DNA from: Bacteroidota bacterium
Lineage (GTDB): Bacteria > Bacteroidota > Ignavibacteria > UBA10030 > SZUA-254
Reading direction: 5' to 3'
Assembly (NCBI GenBank): GCA_036522515.1
Contig: DATDFQ010000061.1
Span: 1 to 64,000, forward strand
DNA: 64,000 nt
Below, one piece after another: positions 53,906 to 60,960 of the stretch. Made by a program: the position numbers and the translations under genes. The notes beneath the pieces were generated by a model, which saw nothing but the letters and a program-made list of their open reading frames with translations, did not search any database and had not been told where the DNA came from. Numbering within the stretch: the first letter of the stretch is position 1; each line of letters begins with the position of its first letter.

Positions 53906-53944
53906 GCATGACGCCTGAAGAGTCATGCTTCCCACTCTTATAAT
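53906..53944 (+). promoter_or_regulatory. inverted repeat next to a TATAAT box in the divergent regulatory region
   Basis: GCATGAC (53906-53912) and GTCATGC (53922-53928) form a perfect 7-bp inverted repeat with a 9-nt spacer, directly before TATAAT (53939-53944) on the plus strand. The expected -35 position reads TGAAGA, which is weak. The layout suggests an activator or repressor site at a second promoter. 53612-53905 contains nothing I can name; it is GC-rich with no coding frame worth calling. Confidence 0.45.
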
Positions 53945-53976
53945 AGGCCCGGTTGGGGCTGGAATGGGGGAGGGTT

Positions 53977-53991
53977 TGGTATGGGAATTGC
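53977..53991 (+). promoter_or_regulatory. sigma-54 (RpoN) promoter of the polysaccharide operon
   Basis: TGGTATG-GGAA-TTGC matches the TGGYRYR-N4-TTGC consensus at every informative position, with the exact 12-base GG-to-GC spacing and a T after TTGC. Transcription would start near 54003, 38 nt before the chain-length gene at 54041. The match also rules out the longer open frame starting at 53981, which lies within the promoter. Confidence 0.8.
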
Positions 53992-54040
53992 TCGATTCTC
54001 CCTTGCCTGCCGCGGCAGGAAGACTGAATCTCAAGAACAA

Positions 54041-55384
54041 ATGAGGTCAAACGTGATCACTTCTCAATTTTCGATCCGGGATATAAAGAATCTCCTCCGG
54101 CGGAGGAGAAAACTGGTGAAGCTCTCGTTTGGCCTGATCTTCATCATCAGTTCGATCGGGGCGTTCGTTCTTCCGAGAAGGTTTGAATCTTCCATAACGA
54201 TTCTGGTCCAGAGGGACGAAACGCTGAATCCGTTGATCAGCTATGAGATGGCCGTGGCGATGACATCCGAAGACCGGCTCCGGACGTTCAACGAGATCAT
54301 TTACAGCAGGCCGAGCATGGAGTCGCTCATCGACACGATCGGGTTGCGGCCGCAGATCCGTTCGACCGCGCAGGAAGAGGACCTCATCCGCGACCTGCGC
54401 AAGAACGTGAAGACCGAGCGGAAGGGAGACTCCTTCTCGCTGACCTATACCGATGTCTTCCCCCAGCGGGCGCGGCTCGCGGTCTCCGCGCTCTCGAACT
54501 ATTTTATCACCACCCGGCTCCAGGTGGAGCGTCAACGGGATGAGCAAACGGTGGAATTTTTCGAAAAAAAGCTGGAGGAGCTGCGATTGAAATACGAGCA
54601 GAACCAGAAGCAGATGGTCTCCCTCCTGCGCGAGCGGATCCAGGAACTGCCGAAGGAAAACCGCACACTCTATACCCAGATGGAGGACATCGACAAGCAG
54701 ATCGGTGAAATCGACGGGAGAGTCCAGGGCTACCAGCACGATCTCGCCCTCCTCCGCTCGTTCCCGGGAGCGTTTCAGTCCGAGGAGGGAAAGCAGGCGC
54801 TCGACGAACTCCAGCGGTCCGACATCCCCTTTTCCGGCGAGCTCAGGACCCTCTACTCGAAGTACGATGAGTTGTCCCGCAAGTACACCTCCAAATATCC
54901 GGAGGTTGAAAAGCTCCAGGCCCAGCTGCTCGATCTTCTCGAACGGATGCGCAAGGGGGTGGAAACGGAGATGGCGAAGCAGCAGAACGACCGGTGGGAC
55001 CTCGCAAAGCGCCGGGGGCAATCGATCAGCGACCTGAAGCAGGCCTCGGTCGCCCAGCGCGTCGACGGGGATCAGGAATCAAATTTCGGGATCTACCAGA
55101 AACTCTACGACGAGATGAAGGTGAAGCTCGAGCAGGCCCGGACGGCGCGCGACCTCGGGAAGAACGCCGCCGACCAGTTCATCATCATCGACCCGCCTCA
55201 GGTTCCGGTGGAACCGTCCAAGCCCAACCGGACAATGATCGTGGGGGCGGGGATCGGGTTCGGACTCCTGATGGGCCTCCTTTCGGCCGTCGCCGCGGAG
55301 TTGCTCGACACCCGGATCAGGGGCCCGAAGGATGTCGAAGAATACGAGAAACCGATCATTGCTTTCATTCCCGAGAGACTGTGA
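54041..55384 (+). CDS. polysaccharide co-polymerase / chain-length determinant (Wzz/GNVR type)
   Basis: 447 residues from ATG 54041. A frame to 53981 is open but starts inside the sigma-54 promoter. The N-terminal helix (LSFGLIFIISSIGAFVLP) and C-terminal helix (MIVGAGIGFGLLMGLLSAVAA) bracket a long periplasmic coiled-coil region (RQRDEQTVEFFEKKLEELRL, YTSKYPEVEKLQAQLLDLLE), as in Wzc/Wzz chain-length proteins. The segment IDPPQVPVEPSKPNR just before the last helix is the conserved Pro-rich motif of the family. It lacks a fused tyrosine kinase; the ATPase is a separate gene 6 nt downstream. Confidence 0.9.
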   Translation: MRSNVITSQFSIRDIKNLLRRRRKLVKLSFGLIFIISSIGAFVLPRRFESSITILVQRDETLNPLISYEMAVAMTSEDRLRTFNEIIYSRPSMESLIDTIGLRPQIRSTAQEEDLIRDLRKNVKTERKGDSFSLTYTDVFPQRARLAVSALSNYFITTRLQVERQRDEQTVEFFEKKLEELRLKYEQNQKQMVSLLRERIQELPKENRTLYTQMEDIDKQIGEIDGRVQGYQHDLALLRSFPGAFQSEEGKQALDELQRSDIPFSGELRTLYSKYDELSRKYTSKYPEVEKLQAQLLDLLERMRKGVETEMAKQQNDRWDLAKRRGQSISDLKQASVAQRVDGDQESNFGIYQKLYDEMKVKLEQARTARDLGKNAADQFIIIDPPQVPVEPSKPNRTMIVGAGIGFGLLMGLLSAVAAELLDTRIRGPKDVEEYEKPIIAFIPERL

Positions 55385-55390
55385 GAATCC

Positions 55391-56191
55391 ATGCGTGAAG
55401 AACTGAAAGGCCCCGTCGCGGCCGTACCATCGGCCGCGCCGCAACTTATTCCCGGATCTGCTCCGCGGCCCCTGGACCGGCCGTTACGCTCCATTATTAT
55501 GCGTGAGGGAGTGGCCGGCGGGATCGACGGTTCCATGATCGGATTCGAGTACTACAATTGCTTCAATTACTCGCTCCTCACCGGCGCCGACAATTCCCTG
55601 AATCTGACGCTCGGAATCACGAGCGCTAGCCGCGGGGAGGGAAAAACCGTCGTCGCCTGCAACCTGGCCGTCTCACTCGCGCTGGCGTGCGGAAAGGAGA
55701 CCGTGCTGGTAGACCTTAACCTCGAGCATCCCCGGCTGCATGACGCGTTCGGGATCCCCTCCGCCCCCGGGCTCTCCGAGGCGTTGCACCACGGGCCGAT
55801 CCATCTCTCGCGGACCTCCATCGAACACCTCTCCGTTCTCACCGCGGGGGGATTGAACGGTCACGACCGGTCCCCGGAGGCGTCCCGGCGGCGGGCGAGG
55901 GGCGGAGGCGCGCGCGCTTCCGGGGGGCATCTGATCGGGCTTGAGAACATTTCGGAGTTCCGGGAAATCATCCTTGCGCTCGAGGAACGGCACAATTTCG
56001 TCATCGTCGACATGCCCTCGATCGATTCGAACGGATTCCCCATTCTCTACTCGAATGAGCTCAACGGGCTCCTGGTCGTCGTCGACAGCCGGCGAACCAG
56101 GCGCCCCGACATCGAGAAGCTCTTCAGGCTCGTCCACAAACGGCAGGTCCTGGGGTTCGTGTTCAACCGGTTTGAGCACGACGAGTTTTAG
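55391..56191 (+). CDS. CpsD/CapB-like P-loop ATPase without C-terminal tyrosine cluster
   Basis: 266 residues, 6 nt after the chain-length gene. The Walker A is TSASRGEGKTVVACNLA (Lys85). The Walker A' reads TVLVDLNLEHPRLH, where tyrosine kinases of this family usually have a 'D.D.R.P' type motif. Walker B is FVIVDMPSID. The protein ends GFVFNRFEHDEF with no Tyr-rich tail, so the cyclic autophosphorylation known for BY-kinases is not possible in the usual way. An inserted Arg/Gly/Ala-rich stretch (RRRARGGGARASGG) replaces part of the middle. It probably pairs with the co-polymerase to regulate polymer length or export. Confidence 0.82.
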   Translation: MREELKGPVAAVPSAAPQLIPGSAPRPLDRPLRSIIMREGVAGGIDGSMIGFEYYNCFNYSLLTGADNSLNLTLGITSASRGEGKTVVACNLAVSLALACGKETVLVDLNLEHPRLHDAFGIPSAPGLSEALHHGPIHLSRTSIEHLSVLTAGGLNGHDRSPEASRRRARGGGARASGGHLIGLENISEFREIILALEERHNFVIVDMPSIDSNGFPILYSNELNGLLVVVDSRRTRRPDIEKLFRLVHKRQVLGFVFNRFEHDEF

Positions 56192-56193
56192 GG

Positions 56194-57009
56194 ATGGCAG
56201 GAGCTGAAAAAGCCCGCCCGCGCCAACCGACCTTCTTTCTCCTCGGTGTGCGGGTCGATTCGCTTGAGTTCGGGGTTGCCCTGGAGATGCTGGAAGGATT
56301 CGCGGCTCACAGGGATTCCCTCCCGCCCCGGACGGTTCTCTTTGCGCGCCCCTGTACGATCGCGGCCGCGAGGAGAGATCCCCAATTAAAAGAATGCATC
56401 TCCCGCGCGGATCTGGTGCTCCCGTCAGGGGCGTGTGTGGCGGCTGGCGCAAGAATACTCGGAACCCCGCTTCGGGAGGAATTGAAGAGAGATCAAATCT
56501 TGTCCGCGCTTCTCGAGAGCGCGCAGAGATCGGGAAAGACGGTATTCCTGGTGGGCGGGGAGCGGGAGAGGCCCGGAGAACTCCGTGCTCACGTATACAT
56601 CAGTTACCCCCGGCTCAGAATCGTAGGCTCACTCGATCGCTTCGCCTCCTCCCGCAACGACGATCGCGCCGTAAAAGAAATCAATGGGGCCAACCCCGAC
56701 ATCGTCCTTGTGGCGATGGAGACTCCGGAGGCGGAGGAGTGGATTGCCCGGAACGCTCCGCGGCTGAGGGCGGGGGTTTGCATCGCCGCCGGAGGAGAGA
56801 TTGAGCTTCTGCGCGGCCACCTGAAGAATAAGCCCGGTTGGATCGGCCGGATGCGAATCGGGAGACTTTTGCGCTTGTTACGGGGTCCGGCCGCCGCGGG
56901 GGTTCGCCCGTTTCTTCATGCCGTGCGCTTTCTTGCGCTTGTCGCCGCAAGGGCTCTTGTGCCGCGGCGTCTGCGTCTCATCTACCACAGAACGATGGCG
57001 TTGTGGTAA
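56194..57009 (+). CDS. WecG/TagA/CpsF-family glycosyltransferase, divergent active site
   Basis: 271 residues. The overall pattern fits the WecG/TagA family: FLLGVRVDSLEFGVALEML, ADLVLPSGACVAAGARIL, GKTVFLVGG, NPDIVLVAMETPEAEEWI and IGRMRIGRLLRLLRGP. The family normally has 'T.N' and 'PDG.G' near these positions, and the PDG Asp is the proposed catalytic base of TagA. Here the sequence is FARPC and LPSG (Ser78), and the 'G.PKQE' motif is ETPEAEE. Either it is a catalytically changed member or it has lost activity. Last gene of the rightward operon, 2 nt after the ATPase. Confidence 0.75.
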   Translation: MAGAEKARPRQPTFFLLGVRVDSLEFGVALEMLEGFAAHRDSLPPRTVLFARPCTIAAARRDPQLKECISRADLVLPSGACVAAGARILGTPLREELKRDQILSALLESAQRSGKTVFLVGGERERPGELRAHVYISYPRLRIVGSLDRFASSRNDDRAVKEINGANPDIVLVAMETPEAEEWIARNAPRLRAGVCIAAGGEIELLRGHLKNKPGWIGRMRIGRLLRLLRGPAAAGVRPFLHAVRFLALVAARALVPRRLRLIYHRTMALW

Positions 57010-57029
57010 TGCCTCGGCTTCCCGTTGGC

Positions 57030-57146
57030 TGTCATCCTGAGGGAGCGTAGCGACACTTGTCATTCTGAGCTGAACGGAGTGAAGCGAAGAATCTCCGGCC
57101 CCGAAAGAATGAGATCCTTCGCTTCGCTCAGGATGACAAATAAAGC
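57030..57146. repeat. cluster of dispersed repeats between convergent operons
   Basis: Three to four copies of the repeat also found between the kinase genes: 'tgtcatcctgagggagcgt' (57030), 'tgtcattctgagc...gaagcgaagaatct' (57058-57094), the inverted 'gatccttcgcttcgctcagg' (57112-57139) and a short 'gctcaggatgaca' tail. They fill most of the 198-bp gap between two convergent genes and can form long hairpins. Confidence 0.75.
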
Positions 57147-57207
57147 TCAGGATGACAATGAAAGAAAGAGGCACCACCGCCTTTGTAGGAGCGTTGACGC
57201 GTTTCAG

Positions 57208-57612
57208 TCAGTTATTTTCATGCCCGGCAATCCTGGGTGTCGGGGGAGGGGCCACCTTCCTGATCGTCGCCCGGATCTTCCCGATCATCCGCTGAATATC
57301 CGTGCTCTTTTCGATGTACTCGAGCGCTCCGAATCTCATCGCCGCGCTCGCCGCTTCCGAGGATCCGTACCCGGTTACGAGTATCACCCGCGCATCCCGG
57401 TCGAACCTCCTGATTTCCCTGAGCACATCGATCCCGCTCCGGCTCGGCAGCCCCAGGTCGAGGAACACGACCGCGGGCCGGTGGTGCTGGTAGAGAAGGA
57501 CGCCCTGCGGGGCGTCCGCGGTCGATATCACGGAGTACCCTTCCTTTGAAAGGATCCTCGTCAACAGCTCGAGATCCAATTCATCGTCGTCGATGACAAG
57601 TGCCTTGTGCAT
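57208..57612 (-). CDS. single-domain response regulator
   Basis: 134 residues from ATG 57612, preceded by 'caggagg'. The frame is open far upstream, but that part overlaps the glycosyltransferase gene. Receiver fold: ALVIDDDELDLELLTRIL, the phospho-Asp in VVFLDLGLPSRSG, ILVTGYGSSEAAS and Lys in YIEKSTDIQRM. There is no output domain. It closes the leftward polysaccharide-modification operon, so it may link that operon to a two-component relay by protein contact. Confidence 0.88.
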   Translation of the reverse strand: MHKALVIDDDELDLELLTRILSKEGYSVISTADAPQGVLLYQHHRPAVVFLDLGLPSRSGIDVLREIRRFDRDARVILVTGYGSSEAASAAMRFGALEYIEKSTDIQRMIGKIRATIRKVAPPPTPRIAGHENN

Positions 57613-57635
57613 GGAACCTCCTGATGATGTTCGGT

Positions 57636-58874
57636 TCAGTGAGTGCTTCGATGGGAGAAATCGTGAAACCGCGGGTCTCCCGCCTCGCGGGCCGTCCGGA
57701 TCCACCTCTGCGGCGTGCCGCGCAGGATCAGCCTGCCATAGAGCATGAGTTTCCATGCGGCATACCATGGGACGTACAGCAGAGCCCTGTAGAGAGATTT
57801 GTCGGCCCGAACGGCGATGAGGCCGAGGAGCGCATGCGACATTCCGAGCGCCAGGATTCCGAACCACATCAGCGCATAGGGGAGGGCAGCCGTCCACCCC
57901 GCGGCCGCGAGAAGCAGATGGGTTCCGGCCAGAAGAGAAACAAAAGCGAGCATCGTGACGAGCGGCGGCATCAGCAGGTCGAGAAGGGCGTCGAACAGCC
58001 GGAACGATTTTTCCTTCACGATTTCCCGGGCCAGCAGCGGCGCATACCGGCGGATCACGGGCAATCTCCCGGCTTCCCACCGCGCGCGTTGCGATTCGGC
58101 GTGCCTCGCCTCGGCCGGCATCGTGGCGATCACCTGCGCCTCGGGAGCGAATGTCACCGGGACGCCGTGCAGCAACAGGACGATGCCGTATTCGAGATCT
58201 TCCGCGAGCGAATAGGCCGACCAGGGGACCGCGGCGAGGATCTCCCGGGAAAAACACATCCCGTTGCCCCGCAGGCCGGCGGAGCAGCCGATCGATTTTC
58301 TTCCGAGAGGGCGCGCAACATTGTAGAGTGTGAATCCGGCACGGGTGATCTCCGAGCTCCAGATTCCGGGCCGCGGCCGCACGATGTCCGCCGCCTGGAC
58401 GACCCGCGCGCCGTTCTCAAGGTAGAGGTTGAGCACCCGAAAAAAATCGGCGGAAACCTCGCTGTCGGCGTCGACGACAACGAGGGCGTCGTATTCCTCG
58501 CCGGATCCGGCCAGGCGGTCGAAGCACCACCGCAGGGCATGCCCCTTTCCTTTCAGAGCCGTGTCGCGCCGTTCCCAGGCCGCGGCGCCGGCGGAGCGGG
58601 CGACATCCGCCGTTCGATCGGTGCAGTTATCAGCCACTACGATCACCCGGAGCCGGCCGGCCGGGTAATCGCCGGACATGACGCTTCGGACTGTCCGTTC
58701 GAGGACGGTTTCCTCGTTGTGCGCGGGAATGATGCAGACAAATTTCTTCAGCCCCGGGCCCCGGGCTTGCGGCATTCCCCTGTCAAAGAAGGCGAGCCCG
58801 CTCAGGCACACAAGATATCCGAGGAGGAATCCGATCAGGGAGCCGGCCGCCAGTTCGATCACCGCGAGGGCCAT
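57636..58874 (-). CDS. membrane glycosyltransferase family 2
   Basis: 412 residues from ATG 58874 with a perfect 'aaggagg' Shine-Dalgarno. The N-terminal helix (LIGFLLGYLVCLSGLAFF) is followed by the GT2 domain: CIIPAHNEETVLERTVRSV, VVADNCTDRTADVARSAGA, VVVDADSEVSADFFR (DxD metal motif), YSLAEDLEYGIVLLLHG, and ESQRARWEAGRL (QxxRW motif of processive enzymes). Three or more C-terminal helices follow (LMPPLVTMLAFVSLLAG, YALMWFGILALGMSHALLG). It probably adds sugars from a nucleotide donor at the inner membrane. It is 8 nt from the next gene in the leftward operon. Confidence 0.9.
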   Translation of the reverse strand: MALAVIELAAGSLIGFLLGYLVCLSGLAFFDRGMPQARGPGLKKFVCIIPAHNEETVLERTVRSVMSGDYPAGRLRVIVVADNCTDRTADVARSAGAAAWERRDTALKGKGHALRWCFDRLAGSGEEYDALVVVDADSEVSADFFRVLNLYLENGARVVQAADIVRPRPGIWSSEITRAGFTLYNVARPLGRKSIGCSAGLRGNGMCFSREILAAVPWSAYSLAEDLEYGIVLLLHGVPVTFAPEAQVIATMPAEARHAESQRARWEAGRLPVIRRYAPLLAREIVKEKSFRLFDALLDLLMPPLVTMLAFVSLLAGTHLLLAAAGWTAALPYALMWFGILALGMSHALLGLIAVRADKSLYRALLYVPWYAAWKLMLYGRLILRGTPQRWIRTAREAGDPRFHDFSHRSTH

Positions 58875-58882
58875 ACACCTCC

Positions 58883-59734
58883 TTAACAGATTTGCGAGAG
58901 TTTGCCCTCCCTGCCGACCAGAAAATCTCTGATCATCCAGAGAACGATCGAAGGACGATGCCATGCGTCCCTGCCAAGATACGGGAGCGAACCGCATCCG
59001 TACGGGACGTAGAGGCGCTTGGGAATTCCCGGGAGGCCGCCCAACCCGTCCGCAATCGAAGGGAGCCCGAAGAGTTGCTCCAGCTCGCAGGGGGTGCCGG
59101 ATTGCCGGAGCATCGCAAGGGCGTCACGGGCGAGGGATCGGTCATGGGTTGCGATCGAGACGGGCGACTTCCGGCCGGTGAAGATTTGCACCAGCTCGAG
59201 GAATCGTTCCCGGCGGCCGTGATCCCGGACGGAGGAATCGGTCCACTGTCCGCGCACGATCCGCACCGGTATTTCCCGTCTCGCCAGCCGCTCGGCGTCG
59301 GAGAAGCTTCGCTGCCAGCGGGCCGGGAGGGTGCACCAGACGTTGCTGTGGAGCGCGTGCAACTCTTCCACTGCTTCGAGCGTCCGCCCGGCGCCTTCGG
59401 GGTGCTGGGCGTCGAAGCGGAGTTGGAGCCCCGCCGTCCGCGCGAATTCCAGGAGGGGGATCAGGAGCGTGGTCCGGTAGCCCAGCGCCGGGAACTTTAT
59501 GGCGAGCGCGCTTCCCTTCTGGTCGTGGGCGATTGCCCTTGCCGCGATCAGGTATTCGAAGACGGTGTACTTCGGAGGGTCGGAAGGGTTTTCCCACCGG
59601 CTGAGCGTGATCTGCCATCCGCTCCGGGCGGCCTTCCGGCAGGCGCGGAGCGCGTCGCCGAGCTCCGCCCCGGCGATATGGGTCGAGGCGAGCCGGCTCT
59701 CTGCGTTCGTTTTGATCCTGTCGATTGCATCCAT
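58883..59734 (-). CDS. proline-dehydrogenase-like (PRODH-fold) flavoenzyme
   Basis: 283 residues from ATG 59734. The pattern follows PRODH barrels: ALAIKFPALGY, LQLRFDAQHPEGAGRTLEAV, IPVRIVRGQW (family VRLVKGAYW), VSIATHDRSLARDALAML, CELEQLFGLPS (family E-x-Q-x-L-x-G) and KRLYVPYGCGSLPYLGRD. In true PRODH the last motif ends in two Arg that bind the substrate carboxylate; here it reads G-R-D, and the Lys of VKGAYW is Arg. FAD binding may be kept while the substrate differs. A PRODH relative between a GT2 enzyme and acyltransferase-like genes is unexpected, and oxidation of an amino-sugar or amino-acid substituent is one guess. Confidence 0.7.
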   Translation of the reverse strand: MDAIDRIKTNAESRLASTHIAGAELGDALRACRKAARSGWQITLSRWENPSDPPKYTVFEYLIAARAIAHDQKGSALAIKFPALGYRTTLLIPLLEFARTAGLQLRFDAQHPEGAGRTLEAVEELHALHSNVWCTLPARWQRSFSDAERLARREIPVRIVRGQWTDSSVRDHGRRERFLELVQIFTGRKSPVSIATHDRSLARDALAMLRQSGTPCELEQLFGLPSIADGLGGLPGIPKRLYVPYGCGSLPYLGRDAWHRPSIVLWMIRDFLVGREGKLSQIC

Positions 59735-59741
59735 AGTCACC

Positions 59742-60950
59742 TCACCCGCCCCTCCTTCCGCGAAGGATCCTTTCCGCGGCGTGCAGCATTCCGTCGTGCC
59801 CAAGATTCCACAAGCCCGCAGGCGTGGGCGGATAAATCCGGTACGTATTGTAGGAATGCACGCGATCCGTCCAGATCCCGATCCACGGTTCAAGGTCTCC
59901 CAGGAATTCGAAACCCTTCAGACGCCGCTCGAACGAGTGGCGGATCATTTCATGCATGAGCACGATCCCGGGCGAGCAGCGCCGGAACGATTCATTGTAG
60001 CCGATTTTCAGGATCCAGCAGGAGCCCGCGTATTCGACGGCAAGTTGCGCTGCGACCGCCTCGCCGTTGATGCGCATGAACGCAAGGCGCAGGATCCCCG
60101 ACCTCGCGGCCGAGCAAGAGTAAAGGGTAAAGAACCGGCGCAAATCCGAATTGGATCGCATGCTTGTTCCCCGGCGCTCCTTCCAGCCGGTGGCTTCGAC
60201 GCGGAAGATTTCTGGGAGGTATCGCCCGACGGTGGCGGGGGTGGGCGAAACGAACTCGAATTCCACACGCCCGATGCTCTCCGCCCTCCTCCGCGCGCGC
60301 CTCAGGTCGGATCTCCGGCGGGCCGAAAGACTCTCCTCGAACCCGGACCACGAGGCGCCGATAGGCAGCCACTGGGATTGGGAGCGGCCATGGAACGAAA
60401 CAAGGCCCTGCGACCGTGCGACCCTTCTGACGAGCGAGGGGTCCAGGTGCTCCGCGGGAATGCGTCCGAGGAAGATGGTCGCGCCCGTCGAGCAGATCGC
60501 CTCGAGGAGCCGGAGCCGGGATTCCGCGTCGCGGCAGATCAGGCCGCAGGGTTCCCCGAGAAGGGAAGAGCCGATAAGCTCCGTTCGTTCGAGCCCGCCC
60601 CGCCGGGTGACCGCGAGGGGAGCGAGAGCCGCAAGCTCGCTGTCCCGGCGAAGCGCGATCACCGAGAGCAGAGCAGCGGCGGGAAGCACGGCTGCAGCCG
60701 CCTCAAACCATTCGTACCTCAAAAGCGGAGTTTCGAAACGCTCCGCCAGCCCGTTCCATTCATCCTGCAGCGAAGAGAGATCCGCGGGGTTCCTGAGAAG
60801 AGTAACTGTCCACCGGTGAGTGGACCGATCCGCCCCATCCGGGGCGGACTCCGGGCGCCCGGGGGCGATGCGCTCGCCCGCGGCCGGGTTCTGAGGGGCG
60901 GCGACATTTGTTCCGTACGGATGTAGAAGCATTGTATCTCTCACAGGCAT
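59742..60950 (-). CDS. CelD/BcsL-type GNAT-fold acyltransferase (first of two)
   Basis: 402 residues; the ATG at 60950 has a close 'gagg', and ATG 60932 is an alternative. Recognisable CelD/BcsL-type features are LQDEWNGLAERFETPLLRYEWFEA near residue 60, SWSGFEESLSARRRSDLRRA (substrate-binding stretch) and a GNAT-like C-terminal half (FFTLYSCSAARSGILRLAFM, NGEAVAAQLAVEYAGSCWIL, CSPGIVLMHEMIRHSFERRL, EFLGDLEPW). Proteins of this type occur in polysaccharide loci and are thought to acylate sugars or amino groups. The substrate is unknown. A second copy lies two genes upstream in the same operon. Confidence 0.8.
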   Translation of the reverse strand: MPVRDTMLLHPYGTNVAAPQNPAAGERIAPGRPESAPDGADRSTHRWTVTLLRNPADLSSLQDEWNGLAERFETPLLRYEWFEAAAAVLPAAALLSVIALRRDSELAALAPLAVTRRGGLERTELIGSSLLGEPCGLICRDAESRLRLLEAICSTGATIFLGRIPAEHLDPSLVRRVARSQGLVSFHGRSQSQWLPIGASWSGFEESLSARRRSDLRRARRRAESIGRVEFEFVSPTPATVGRYLPEIFRVEATGWKERRGTSMRSNSDLRRFFTLYSCSAARSGILRLAFMRINGEAVAAQLAVEYAGSCWILKIGYNESFRRCSPGIVLMHEMIRHSFERRLKGFEFLGDLEPWIGIWTDRVHSYNTYRIYPPTPAGLWNLGHDGMLHAAERILRGRRGG

Positions 60951-60960
60951 CCACCTCTTT

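Noticed and set aside
53981-54040. Upstream start for the chain-length protein at 53981
   Set aside because: This ATG lies inside the sigma-54 promoter and upstream of the predicted transcript start, and the extra 20 residues are not membrane-like or conserved-looking.
57613-58257. Long N-terminal extension of the last receiver gene
   Set aside because: It overlaps the glycosyltransferase gene in another frame, is rich in Arg/Pro/Gly without domain features, and the internal ATG at 57612 has a strong ribosome-binding site.
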